A stretch of DNA of 64,000 nt. It comes from Tillus elongatus. Taxonomy: Eukaryota; Arthropoda; Insecta; Coleoptera; Cleridae. This document shows, piece by piece, positions 50,384 through 63,910 of this stretch. The stretch is from NCBI GenBank assembly GCA_964006375.1, contig OZ023265.1, positions 155,474,547 to 155,538,546 of the forward strand, read 5' to 3'. The notes below the pieces were generated by a model. It had not been told where the DNA came from. It saw nothing but the letters and a program-made list of their open reading frames with translations, and did no database searches. Each line of letters starts with the position of its first letter. Positions within the stretch are counted from its first letter, which is position 1. Position numbers and translations under genes: made by a program.

Positions 50384-51262
50384 CTATTTTGCTGAATATG
50401 ATCGTGTTATCTTAGGAGATACTTTGCTTGCAGGTTGTGATGAAGATGGTACCTTTGATCTTGCAAGATTTTTACTGGACCTATCGGAGCGTTCCGTTTT
50501 CTTGACCCCACACACTTGTGCGTCGTTTTCTTCTAAGCCAAGTTCTTCTAGTAATATTTTTTGCCTTCTCCGAGGATTGGGAGTAGATGGTGCATTATTT
50601 ACTAGCCCTACCTGTTGAATCTCAGAATCTTCACTATCTGTTTTAACAAGATCTTCCACTCTGTATAATTCACCATTTACTACAAGTTTTTGGCCTCTTA
50701 TATGTGCCTGATAACCTTTTTCTCTTGCACTCTTTAAATGCTTATTTAGTATCTTGTTTACTTGTCTATCTTCAAGGCAACGGTCGTGAGTAATCGTAAT
50801 TTTTTTTCCTTTGAGTTTATGGCAGTTTTTGAGAATTGATAGCTTTTTCCGATACGATACAAACTCCACTAATATGGGAGATTTGATATTGCTTTTGCCT
50901 ATCTTATAAATGTCGCTGATATCTGCATCCACTATAGCAACATTAAGTTCATGATTAAATACATCTAAGACTGTTTTCAGTAATTCATTCTCATTTATAT
51001 CGGCGTCAAAAATTACTATATTATTTTTTCCTGTATTTCTTTGTAATCTTATCACCTGTTCTTGAAGGTTACGATTTTTATCTTCCAACTCCTTTACTTT
51101 CAGTCTATATGTTGCTATTGACTGGTTTATTTCAGCTTTAAAATTTTCTATCTGTGTAGTGAGATGATTTTTAATATCTGCTGTCTTTTCTTCAAATTGT
51201 TCTCTTAGACTTACAAACAAACTTTTCATGTATTCCTTTTGTGAGTTACTAAATTCTGTCAT
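50384..51262 (-). CDS. LINE ORF1 protein, intact 292 residues
   Basis: Starts MTEFSNSQKEYMKSLFVSLR. Residues about 10-80 are a predicted coiled coil (EEKTADIKNHL, then VKELEDKNRNLQEQVIRLQ). Residues about 83-200 form the ORF1 core: NNIVIFDADINENEL, SDIYKIGKSNIKSPILVEFV, LKNCHKLKGKKITITHDRCL and YQAHIRGQKLVVNGELYRVE. A basic serine-rich tail (residues about 230-292) follows. This order is that of ORF1 proteins of CR1/Jockey-type insect LINEs, which are thought to bind RNA and trimerise. There is no stop or shift, unusual for this window. It stands without an ORF2. Confidence 0.8.
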   Translation of the reverse strand: MTEFSNSQKEYMKSLFVSLREQFEEKTADIKNHLTTQIENFKAEINQSIATYRLKVKELEDKNRNLQEQVIRLQRNTGKNNIVIFDADINENELLKTVLDVFNHELNVAIVDADISDIYKIGKSNIKSPILVEFVSYRKKLSILKNCHKLKGKKITITHDRCLEDRQVNKILNKHLKSAREKGYQAHIRGQKLVVNGELYRVEDLVKTDSEDSEIQQVGLVNNAPSTPNPRRRQKILLEELGLEENDAQVCGVKKTERSDRSSKNLARSKVPSSSQPASKVSPKITRSYSAK

Positions 51263-51404
51263 TATTTTGGATCAGACCATATATAAACAATAAAATAAAA
51301 TAAGTGCCTGAGCGTATCACTTTAGTCCTATATCTACTATATTGATAAGATATGTATTCTTGACTGAGATAAAAACCTCATGTGTTTCATAAAATTTACT
51401 CTAT

Positions 51405-51554
51405 TTTAGTGAATTTTCTTAAAAAAATTCACTAATGAGGAGATCTCGACTTTTGAATTTTGAAAAAATTTCTTCAAATGAGCGCTAATTAGGCCCCCCA
51501 GAACACATATCCGGGGTCAGTTTGAATTTTTATATGTTTATATATATATATATT

Positions 51555-51593
<39 letters not shown>

Positions 51594-52706
51594 ATGTATC
51601 ACACCGATAACTCAAAAAATAATGGGCCGATTTTGATTAAATTTGGTGAATAAATTCCTTTTGCAAATGGCTTGGATAAGTTCGTTAGCCAGGAAAATCT
51701 GCCCAGGTTTTCCCGGAAAATTTTGTGTTTTCTTTAGAAAAAAATTTATATCTCCCGAATTAACAAAGTAGGGGCAACCAAATTTGGTACGCGGGTTTAT
51801 GTCCTTATATGTAAGTTACCTACCAAAATTTAGCTCTGTCAGTCAAAAGACAAAAAAGTTATAGGCATTTAAAGAAAAATTAATTGGGGTTTTCCTCAAA
51901 ACGTCAAAGTTGCGACTTAAAACGTCAAAATCGGCAACATTTAGGCAAATAACTTGAATCTAATACAGGCTATGGAAATCAAATGTCTCAAGAAGGATGT
52001 TTTACAAACACTGAAGTCTTAGTTTCAACCGTCATTGTCCTTCATTTTACTAAAATGTTTCCAGAAAATTCATTTGAAATAGACGCTTTCCCTGATGCTT
52101 GGCAGTAGCCTTAGCTATAGAGTTTATCGTTTAATGGTATATAATTTTTGTCGAATTTTCGTAAAAAATCAATAAAGCTCAATATATCCGTTATTATACA
52201 AGATTTGAAAAAAATTTGTATATATTAATTATAGGGTGTCTTGATCTACATCTTAAAAAAATATTTCTACAATCACAAGATGGCCCATAAGTCATTGGTG
52301 ATACAAATTTTCTTTTTTTTTTAATCAAACACGCCTTATGTTATTGCATTTTCCATCGAAATATAATGCATGTTTGTAAGAAAAGAAATTCTGGATGCAG
52401 CAAGTGCGTTATGGTAGCGAACTTTGATCAAATGCTTCATATTTGAATAGCCCAATTTGCTATTAACCTATAAGGTTGACCAAGAAACGAGTTTTTCGGG
52501 AACACTTTAAGTCTACTTTTGGAAATCTTGGTACATTTTCACACAATAAAGTTATTTTTATGAAACATGGCACATTGCTTTTACTATATAGGTTATACTG
52601 GTAACCAAAATTGATGCCTGCTTCCTTAAAAAGAAAACACACATATTTGCAATAAAAACATTTTTATGAAAATTCACTACCATAACGCACTTGCTGCGTC
52701 CAGAGT
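51405..52706 (+). repeat. U-family repeat, full-length copy 2
   Basis: Same structure as 24618-26008, with only a short interrupted TA tract. The terminal hairpin is at 51408-51435 and the end module at about 52395-52706. 'ctctattt' occurs on both flanks and may be a target duplication, but the other copies do not confirm this. Confidence 0.75.
51537..51598. repeat. Short interrupted (TA)n
   Basis: TA tract with two 'tattta' interruptions inside a U copy; the shortest TA tract of the family here. Confidence 0.9.
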
Positions 52707-53029
52707 TTTTCTCTATTTCTTTTGCCTTTAGAGACACTTGTTTTCTTAGAAAATATAATAGGCTGATTACTTACAGTTACTAGTGCCTTTCTATCATGTT
52801 TTTAATATTTATTTTGCTCCAAAAACTGGCATTTTCTGACCATTTAAAGCACTCACTTGAAAACGTATTTACACTTCGCACATTCAATTTTTCAATTCAA
52901 ATGAAATTTATTTTTATATTTATAATCAATGTTGTTTTATTCCTACTGCTATTTGTTATAAACCTAATCATTTTCACAGTTAGTTTATACAACTCAAATT
53001 ACTCAATCACTTATTAATATTTTTTAAAA
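52707..53029. other. No gene seen
   Basis: A 73-codon hydrophobic frame (52796-53017) is present, but its AT-rich composition (F, I, L, N, S) is what AT-rich non-coding DNA gives, so I do not call it a gene. Confidence 0.4.
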
Positions 53030-53310
53030 AGCGTTGGCAAAGCAAGTGCATTCTAGAACATTGTTAGTTGGTTGTACACATTCTCTATTTCATAACATTT
53101 TGTGTTATTTGGAGCTGTCGTGACAACATACTACATGGTTCCGCACCGAAATGGCGATCCTGTGGTACATCTAACAATATCCTAGGAGGCTGGCACCGGT
53201 AGTTGTATGGCATTTTAGGTGTGTTCTCGTTGTAATTACGGTAAGCTCCAATTAGAGAGAAACCGGTCTGCGGTTCTAAGTATAGTGAGAATATATCTAG
53301 CCTAAGTCCA
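53030..53310 (+). mobile_element. Degenerate retrozyme-like unit
   Basis: Shares 'catt-ttgtgttatttggagct', 'gtgacaacatactac' and the ribozyme 3' half 'gagaaaccggtctgcggttc' with the 310-bp family. The CTGAAGA box and part of stem II are deleted, so no active ribozyme remains. Confidence 0.5.
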
Positions 53311-53637
53311 TTTTAGTTGGAAGTTTTTCATGCATTTTTTTTGTAAATAAATGGGTTACTTGGTTGAAGAAAATTATACCAAGCAGAAAAAAATTAGTTA
53401 TTTCTCGAAAAAAAAGAAACTAAATATACAAAAAATATCGGCGTTTAACCAATTCTCAGATATTTGGTCCCTCAGTTTTAAAATGGATCTGCCGACAGAA
53501 TGTGCTCTCTATAGGACAGCTTGAATGTAAAAAAAATTCTGCCACATAATGCCATCTATTACTGGAGGTGAAGAACTAACATCATTTTAACCATTTGGCG
53601 AAAAATTTAAGTAGATAGTATTTGTTTCCGTTTATTA

Positions 53638-54535
<898 letters not shown>

Positions 54536-54599
54536 GAAAACATATTGTATCCCTTTCTAAGCACATTTCGCGCATTAAGGAGTGTGAGATTTGGCGTAG

Positions 54600-55330
54600 T
54601 TAAAGTTTATTTGGAGAAGGAGTGCAGAAAGAAATTAAGAAAATTTGCAGCTCCTCCAGTAGCTGAGGAAGAATATTTTGCAAGAAAAGCAAATATGTTG
54701 CGCCGTTTAAGCGGTTTGGTAAAATAACGGGCCCAACCAAATGTCCTCTAACAATAACTGCCCACACATTTATTTTAAATTCTCTTTGGAAATAGTGGGT
54801 AAGTGTAGCATGTAGATCTACATGCGAATATTCGTGGCAGCTGTGCACATTAGTAATCCCTCTACTTGTAAAGCAAGCTTCATCCGTGAAAAGAATGGTC
54901 TAGGGAAAATCAATGTTCTTATGTAAGATGAAATTACAAAAAAAAACCAGTTGTGCCTGTGAATCCTGCACTTTTTGAAAGTGATAAGGATGCAGCAGAT
55001 TGCGTCGGATAATTCTATGGACCGTCGGTTGTGTTAACTGAAACTGCCTGGATAGTCATCTGGTGCTGGCTTGAGGATTACTCTCAATACTGTCTAGAAG
55101 ACGCTCTTCAATTCGTGCGTTCACTGCATGAACGCGTCCTCCAGCATTTTTATGCAAAAGGAACCCGTTTCCAGAGCTCTAGATTCAACATTGGCAAACG
55201 TTTGACGATGTGGTTTACGATTAGGAAATCTTCTTCAATATACCTCTACACTTCTGCGGCAATTATCCACGCAAAGCCCGAATACCATAAGCATGTCAAC
55301 TTGTTCATTAAACGAGAATTTTCCAGCCAT
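54600..55330 (-). pseudogene. IS630-type transposase relic, second family
   Basis: The minus strand starts MAGKFSFNEQVDMLMVFGLC and RRFPNRKPHRQTFANVESRA, a DUF4817-like N-terminus broken by a stop. It later reads FTDEACFTSRGITNVHSCHE (first catalytic D), INVWAVIVRGHLVGPVILPN and NGATYLLFLQNILPQLLEEL. Stops and shifts occur throughout, and the C-terminal half is missing. It differs clearly from the copy in 9718-12453. Confidence 0.8.
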
Positions 55331-56108
<778 letters not shown>

Positions 56109-56596
56109 ACCTAAAGAAAACTCAAAAACTTAACCAGGAATATTTCGAGTACTTATCTCTTTGAAAAGCGCTCCGGCGATTCGTTTTTTTTATTTGATGG
56201 CGACAAATTTTCTCGCGCATGCGGAAGCTGCTACTTCATCGCCCTAAGCAAGGCAGCTACCCTCTTTTAAATTTAATATAGCACGTGGGGTCGTGTTACG
56301 CCTCGTTGGAAAGGCCACTCAATTTTCTATTCGATCGTGTACTCTGCTTTGAAAATCCTTGAAATTTTGGAGAAGGAGATCTAAAATTAAAGTTACCAAG
56401 TATGATCTAAAAAATTAATGGCACCCAAATTGCGAAAATATAAAGGTTCTATTGAAACGTATGATACAAAAGCATGGGTGTGCCTAGAAGGTGTAACTTT
56501 ACTCGAGAAACTGTTTATAACAGAATCCATCAGGCTCCATGCAAAAATATAATTTTTGTTTAAATCGATTTCGAAACTGTTGCAAATATATAATTA
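56109..56596. other. No gene seen
   Basis: No coding frame or repeat recognised. Confidence 0.4.
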
Positions 56597-57704
56597 AAAC
56601 TCTGGACGCAGCAAGTGCGTTATGGTAGTGAATTTTCATAAAAATGTTTTTAATTGCAAATATGTGTGTTTCCTTTTTAAGAAAGCAGGCATCAAATTTT
56701 GGTTACCAGTATAACCTATATAGTAAAAACAATGTGCCATGTTTCATAAAAATAACTTTATTGTGTGAAAATGTACAAAAATTTCCAAAAGTAAACTTAA
56801 AGTGTTCCCGGAAAAACTCGTTTCTTGGTCAACCTTATAGGTTAATAGCAAATTGAGCTATTCAAATTTGAAGCATTTAATAAAAATTCGCTACCATAAC
56901 GCACTTTCTGCGTCCCGAATTTCTTTTCTTACAAACATGCATCGCTGAAAAATTCAAAAATGCAATAACATAACGCGTGTTTGATTAAAAAAAAAGAAAA
57001 TTTGTATCACCAACGACTTATGGGCCATCCTGTGATTGTAGAAATATTTTTTTAAGATGTAGCTCAAGACACCCTATAATTAATATATACAAATTTTCTC
57101 CATATCTTGTATAATAACGGATATATTGAGCTTTATTGATTTTTTACGAAAATTCGACAAAAATTACATACCATTAAACGATAAACTCTAAAGCTAAGGC
57201 TACTGCCAAGCATCAGAGAAAGGGTCTATTTGAAATGAATTTTCTGGAAACATTTTAGTAAAATGAAGGACAATGACCGTTGAAACTAAGACTTCAGAGT
57301 TTGTAAAAGATCCTTCTTGAGACATTTGATTTCCATATCCCGTATTAGATTCAAGTTCTTTGCCTAAATGTTGCCGATTTTGACGTTTTAAATCGCAACT
57401 TTGACGTTTTGAGGAAAACCCCAATTTTTTTTTAAATGCCTATAACTTTTTTGTCTTTTGACCTACATAGCTAAGTTTTGGTAGGTGGCTTACCTATAAG
57501 GATATTAACTAGCGTACCAAATTTGGTTGCCCTTACTTTGTTAATTCCGGAGATATAAATTTTTTTCGAAAGAAAACACAAAATTTTCCGGGAAAACCTG
57601 GGCAGATTTTCCTGGCTAACAAACTTATCCAAGCCATTTGCAAAAGGAATTTTTCCACCAAATTTAGTCAAAATCGGCCTATTATTTTTTGAGTTATCGG
57701 TGTG

Positions 57705-57783
<79 letters not shown>

Positions 57784-57987
57784 TATATATAAATTTATAT
57801 ATAAATATATATATAAATATATATATATATATAAACATATAAAAATTGAAACGGACCCCGGATATGTGTTCTAGGGGGCCTAGTTCGCGGTCATTTGAAG
57901 AAATTTTTTCAAAATTCAAAAGTCGGGTTCTCCTCATTAGTGAATTTTTTTTAAGAAAATTCACTAATAAAGTTATATACAAAAATG
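56597..57987 (-). repeat. U-family repeat, full-length copy 3 (minus orientation)
   Basis: Reverse complement of the structure at 24618-26008, with very high similarity over the body. It runs from the terminus 'ctctggacgcagcaagtg' to the terminal hairpin at 57940-57970. Frames in it are shadows of the same repeat translated in both copies. Confidence 0.75.
57709..57838. repeat. (TA)n microsatellite
   Basis: TA tract with AAATATA interruptions at its right side, inside a U copy. Confidence 0.95.
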
Positions 57988-58021
57988 TATCTAACTAATT
58001 GATTATTAGCTTGGGAAAGTA

Positions 58022-59234
<1,213 letters not shown>

Positions 59235-59559
59235 TAATTATTTAGTATAAATGAGTGTAATTTCAAAAATAAAGTTGCGAGTTCCTCAGTAGCGACTTTT
59301 TAAAACAAGAATTCGTTAAAGGCATGATTTTGCATTCTGCAGTTTGAATATCCATCCATTTTCCAGAAAAATTGGTCGATCAAATATAAAAATATAGATA
59401 ATATTAGATAATCCTCTCCAATATAGTGGTCTCGGCCTTTCGGTTTAGTTCTGGTAAAAAAAACTTGATCTCAATATTTTGGTATTTTTCGGCCCACGAG
59501 GCAAAATAAGTCTCCTTTGTCTATAAGATTGAATATATGGTGCTTATCATACAAACACC

Positions 59560-59656
59560 TTTAGTATTCAGCTATCCTTTGGGCTCTTGAAAAATTAGCA
59601 ATTTTGTTTTACATGCTCATAACTTAATTTTCCTTAAACCTAGTAACTTGAATTTT

Positions 59657-59730
<74 letters not shown>

Positions 59731-59918
59731 AACTATGTACCAAATTTTATTGAAGTAGCTTTATAATTTCCTAAAATACAAAAATTTTCTTGGGCAAGTA
59801 TTTCGATCGGGCTGACTATCGAACTTAATGAAGCTATCTATAAACAACTACTTGCCAAAATGTCATCAAAATCGGTTCATCATTATTCAGTTGTCAGTAT
59901 GATACAACACACACACAG

Positions 59919-59922
<4 letters not shown>
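59560..59922 (-). repeat. U-family repeat, right half (minus orientation)
   Basis: The reverse complement contains the 'ccgattttgatgacattttg' phrase, the 'gtacat' stretch and 'aattaagttatgagcatgta'. A second TA tract (59660-59728) splits it. The left half is not present: the TA tract at 59921 is followed by the retrozyme array. Confidence 0.6.
59660..59728. repeat. (TA)n microsatellite
   Basis: TA tract inside the right half of a U copy, not at the usual position. Confidence 0.95.

Positions 59923-59993
<71 letters not shown>
59921..59993. repeat. (TA)n microsatellite
   Basis: TA tract between the U right half and the ribozyme-bearing tandem array. Confidence 0.95.
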
Positions 59994-59995
<2 letters not shown>

Positions 59996-60221
59996 TTTTC
60001 GCAATAAATATATTGCTTCATCAGTCAATCACTAAGTGAGTGGTGGACGTGCCGCCACCTAGTTGCGGAACCAAGCAGTATGTTGTCACGCCAGCTCCAA
60101 ATAACACAAAGTGTTAAAAAAATAGAGACTGTATACAACTAACTAACAATCTAGAAAATTGTTAGCCCTGGCCCATTTCTACCCCAATAGAGGGACAAAG
60201 TATGTAAGGCTAGATGCATTC

Positions 60222-60303
60222 TCGCAACAATTAGAACCGTAGACCGGTTTCGCTCTCATTAGAGCTCTTCAGTACGGCATACTAATTGTACTAAAAATGC
60301 ACC
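60222..60303 (-). ncRNA. Type I hammerhead ribozyme, monomer 1, core intact
   Basis: On the minus strand: stem I GCCGTA (60278-60273) with TACGGT (60241-60236), extended by ACAATTAG/CTAATTGT and GCATT/AATGC. Box CTGAAGA (60272-60266), stem II GCTCT/AGAGC with loop AATG (60265-60252), GAAA (60251-60248), then ACCGGT and C. The cleavage triplet GTC predicts a cut between 60242 and 60241. Stem III is the loopless palindrome ACCGGT, so cleavage would be most efficient between two paired ribozymes, as in newt and PLE hammerheads. Confidence 0.8.
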
Positions 60304-60531
60304 AAAAGTAATACGGCTATGGTATAGCCAACCTTAAATCACTAAGTGAGTGGTGGACGTGCCGCCACCTAGTTGCGGAACCAAGTAGTATATTGTCACG
60401 CCAGCTCCAAATAACACAAAGTGTTAAAAAATAGAGACTGTATACAACTAACTAACAATTTAGAAAATTGTTAGCCCTGGCCCATTTCTACCCCAATATA
60501 GGGACAAAGTATGTAAGGCTTGATGCATTCT

Positions 60532-60612
60532 CGCAACAATTAGAACCGTAGACCGGTTTCGCTCTCATTAGAGCTATTCAGTACGGCATACTAATTGTAG
60601 CAAACATACACC
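60532..60612 (-). ncRNA. Hammerhead ribozyme, monomer 2, core mutated
   Basis: Same structure as in monomer 1, but the box reads CTGAATA, so the conserved G of CTGANGA is replaced and activity should be lost. Stem II, GAAA, ACCGGT and GTC are intact. Confidence 0.7.
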
Positions 60613-60855
60613 AAAAGTAATACGGCTATAGTATAGCCAGCCTTAAATCACTAAGTGAGTGGTGGACGTGCCGCTACCTAGTTGCGGAACCAAGTAGTAT
60701 GTTGTCACGCCAGCTCCAAATAACACAAAGTGTTAAAAAAATAGACTGTATACAACTAACTAACAATTTAGAAAATTGTTAGCCCTGGCCCATTTCTACC
60801 CCAATATAGGGACAAAGTATGTAAGGCTTGATGCATTCTCGCAACAATTAGAACC

Positions 60856-61000
60856 ATGGTCATCAGTCAAGTTTCCCAAAGCGCCATCTTTATTGGACAT
60901 TGTGGTAATGCCTGCCCTATGGCTGACTTGTTGGAACGCAGGTCATGGCATATTAAGAAGTCCTAAGAAGGACGAAACACACACACAGTATTGTGGGCTA

Positions 61001-61029
<29 letters not shown>
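60856..61029. other. Junction after the retrozyme array; hairpin with GAAA
   Basis: Contains 'agtcctaagaaggacgaaac' near 60957, a GTCC/GGAC hairpin followed by GAAA, as in other hammerhead-type ends. The expected CTGANGA box is too diverged to call a ribozyme. A 101-codon frame from 60776 crosses the junction and is not a gene. Confidence 0.35.
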
Positions 61030-61350
<321 letters not shown>

Positions 61351-61559
61351 GACCCTCAGTGGGCTCTCAAATTTGATTCAGCCACAACTTTTCAGTTAAA
61401 AATATACTAAATTGTGGTATTTGATGTTTGTAAACCACCCTAACAAGTGTGGGTTTTAAAAATAAAACAATAATAATAATAAGAATACTTGCTAATAAAA
61501 TGTTACACTGTGTCGTACGAAAAAACAGATAATCGTTTTGGTTAATAATGTGAACCATC

Positions 61560-61870
61560 AAAATGACTGTGAAAGATATGTTTCAGCCTTGCATGTGTAC
61601 GATCATAATATCCATGAACCCCTCTTATTTGCACGGTAGTATTTACGTTCTTTTGCAGCCATGGCTTTGCAAATCTTAGGAAATAACCTTGCAGAGTGGG
61701 ATAATTATATGCACTCATGTAAGTTCTCACTTTCCTTTTCAGGAAATGCTGTAGGCTTCAATTCCTGCATACTAAGTTCCTGTGTGGACATGTATGCATA
61801 TAATTCATTGAACGCCAGTTTATATGAAGTAGGTGATTTAGCAACTTTTAATGGCTGTAAAAATTAATAA
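61560..61870 (-). other. Possible coding remnant, unrecognised
   Basis: The minus strand reads SPTSYKLAFNELYAYMSTQE, then LKPTAFPEKESENLHECI, before a stop, and the next frame gives AAKERKYYRANKRGSW. The plus strand also has a 68-codon frame (61661-61867). Neither is recognised. A GTAAGT and a CAG lie only 24 bases apart here, too close for an intron. Confidence 0.25.
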
Positions 61871-61974
61871 TATGAAATGGTGACGCAGCGTCTTTATACT
61901 CTCTACACCCTCATTCTCTGAATAATTATAAATATGATGATTTATAATACTACAACTATTATCTACTATTATCT

Positions 61975-62082
61975 AATTTTCGTGGAAAACATTGGCTCTT
62001 CTGAAAATCCCCACTTTTTCCAAAATTGTCTTCACATGCGCACGAACTGGGCTACCTGGAACTCATATCCGAGTCCAGTTTC

Positions 62083-62088
<6 letters not shown>
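61975..62088 (+). repeat. U-family repeat, left half (interrupted copy)
   Basis: Contains the diverged left-half phrases 'tgcgcacgaactgggctacc' and 'actcatatccgagtccagtt' and runs into (TA)n. The matching right half starts at 63159, after the PLE. Confidence 0.65.

Positions 62089-62162
<74 letters not shown>
62088..62162. repeat. (TA)n microsatellite
   Basis: TA tract left of the nested PLE. Confidence 0.95.
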
Positions 62163-62165
<3 letters not shown>

Positions 62166-63075
62166 CACACTTGGTTCTCGGGTTGAACCTCGTCCAGAAT
62201 TTATTAAAACTCGACGTTTCGGCTCCTGTTTTGGAGCCATTTTCAAGAGGTAAAAGAAATATGTAAGGACACTCTAAGGCCCCAATCTGTCCACTCCTTC
62301 GAGCGATGGACAAAGGTGGGTTGGGTTATTGTAGCTCGATTACAGGGTCTCAATCTGCCTATTCCCCAAATCTCGCTGGAGATTGTCTGTGAGGTCTCAG
62401 TGTGTTCAACCCTAGGTCTCAGAGACATCTGACAGTTCTTTGTAAGTCTTGTATTGTATGTATCGTTCCGTATATCCGCTTCGTTATCAATGAAAGTAGT
62501 CGGGTCACGGTCAATTAAGTCCGGGGCCTTGATCGCGGTACTTAAAGGATTAGGAGATTGAGAGGATTACCGGCATTTGTTGAGACAGATAATGGGGAAA
62601 TAAAATTGTCTGTGGAATTTATTTTCTTTGTGTGTATTGTAATGAAGATATAATAGGTTTCCAAGTAATCGGAAGGCGAAGACCATCATCTCTCTTATTT
62701 AAACAATCGGGACGCTTTTCAATCTCGATTGCTTCGCGGATAATTCTCGTTATGAAGTTGTAAACCGGTGCTATTGTTCTGGCATTATCGAAGTCTATTT
62801 TGTGTCCTCTATGAATATGATGCATGAACAGCGCCGATAAGGGGTCGGATTCTCTAACTGCGAGGGTGTGTTCATATATTCTATTGTGGATGCGTATATC
62901 TGTTTGTCCTACATAGGGAAAAGTCGGAACAAAGAATTTCGTAAACTCCGTGGGATTCGTTTGGAATCGTATCCTTGGGAGTTTTGATCAGATTTAACAG
63001 TTTTTGCTTTGTTGTGAATACGGTTTTAATTTTATGGGTTCTAAAAATTCGGGTGATACTATAAACTAGGACACG

Positions 63076-63076
<1 letters not shown>
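62161..63076 (-). mobile_element. Penelope-like element (type 2) nested in the (TA)n of a U copy
   Basis: Minus strand: coding from about 63000 (PRIRFQTNPTEFTKF, YVGQTDIRIHNRIYEHTLAV, DPLSALFMHHIHRGHKIDFD, IEKRPDCLNKRDDGLRLPIT), frameshifted at the GVYEIPC region and near 62619. Its 3' terminal segment has the ggctcc/ggagcc hairpin, GAAACGTC and the same outermost bases as the arms of 40734-43268. Only one 70-bp unit is present. TA tracts lie directly at both ends and the two halves of a U copy beyond them, so the element sits inside the TA tract. Confidence 0.75.

Positions 63077-63158
<82 letters not shown>
63077..63158. repeat. (TA)n microsatellite
   Basis: TA tract right of the nested PLE. 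Confidence 0.95.
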
Positions 63159-63160
<2 letters not shown>

Positions 63161-63490
63161 ATCGTTGATTCAAAAATTAAAGGGCCGATTTTGGTGAAAT
63201 TTGGCAAGTTCCTTCCTTTTGTAGGTGGGTTGGATAAGTTTATTAGCCAGGAGAATTGGACGTGGCTTTCCGGGAAAAGGTTGGGTTTTCTCACGGAAAA
63301 TGTTTTGATCTCCAAAAATAACAAAACTATGACAACCAAATTTGGTACGTAGGTTAACGTTATAGAAGATAAACTAGATACTAAAATTTAGATCTCTTTC
63401 TTACATGAAAAAAAAAACATGTTATAAGGATTTAATTAACTGCCGGATAATTTATACGAAAATTCACTACCATAACGCACTTGCTTCCAA
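63159..63490 (+). repeat. U-family repeat, right half (interrupted copy)
   Basis: Starts 'tcacatcgttgattcaaaaa', contains 'gttggataagtttattagcc' and ends in the terminus 'accataacgcacttgctt'. It completes the copy begun at 61975 in a short form without the long middle section. Confidence 0.65.
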
Positions 63491-63910
63491 TTAGAACGTC
63501 ACAGTGGTGATCCTAAACACAAATTTCGCTATGAAAGCTCGCTAAAAGGCGCAGATATAACAAAGGAAAGATGTCACAGGTATACACCTTGTTTGCCAAA
63601 TGAAAAGAAAATGAAACAAAAGTAAAACGAAAACTCAATTTAAATAATCAAAACGCAGAATAACTTTATGAAAAGTGAAACTTCAACAAAGTCCAGCTGA
63701 ATTCTTCAGAAGACGACTATATTTAAATGTAGAAGTAAAAGTGGTATTCGTAAGTGAAATCCCATAGATTTCGGATGCCAAGTGTCGTCTTGTGTTAATA
63801 CCTTGACCTGGTTTAGTAACTTTCTAAAGAATGTTGTGGCTGCACTGCCTACCGTATAGTGGAAATGTGTTTTGTGCATCAGGTGAGCACTGTCTCCCTT
63901 TTCACTTAGG
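63491..63910. other. No gene seen
   Basis: Not clearly part of any repeat family in the window. A 73-codon minus frame (63706-63927) has no recognised domain. Confidence 0.4.

Larger units (their letters stand above)
49680..51400 (-). mobile_element. ORF1-only LINE (half-LINE), apparently non-autonomous
   Basis: On the minus strand a leader (51400-51263) is followed by an intact ORF1 (51262-50384), about 500 bp of non-coding sequence, a conserved 3' block (about 49870-49740) and an (ATT)n tail at 49734-49686. The 3' block, with 'cccacgcacaagtct' and 'gacttttgtggg' and ending in 'gtgaataaa', matches the 3' end of the CR1-like fragment at 59030-59135, which also has an (ATT)n tail. ORF2 is completely absent. 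Confidence 0.7.
60027..60855 (-). mobile_element. Retrozyme-like tandem array, about 2.7 monomers of 309-310 bp
   Basis: Units start at 60027, 60337 and 60646; the last is cut at about 60855. Each begins 'aatcactaagtgagtggtgg', contains 'ccacctagttgcggaacca', 'ccctggcccatttctacccc' and, near its end, the inverse of a hammerhead ribozyme. Monomers are about 97 percent alike by eye. No protein is encoded. Tandem monomers of 170-400 bp with type I hammerheads are the described form of animal retrozymes, which give small circular RNAs. The array directly follows a (TA)n tract. Confidence 0.75.

Noticed and set aside
52796..53017. A hydrophobic 73-codon frame resembling a membrane protein
   Set aside because: The residue composition follows from the AT-rich base composition and there is no supporting motif or splice structure.
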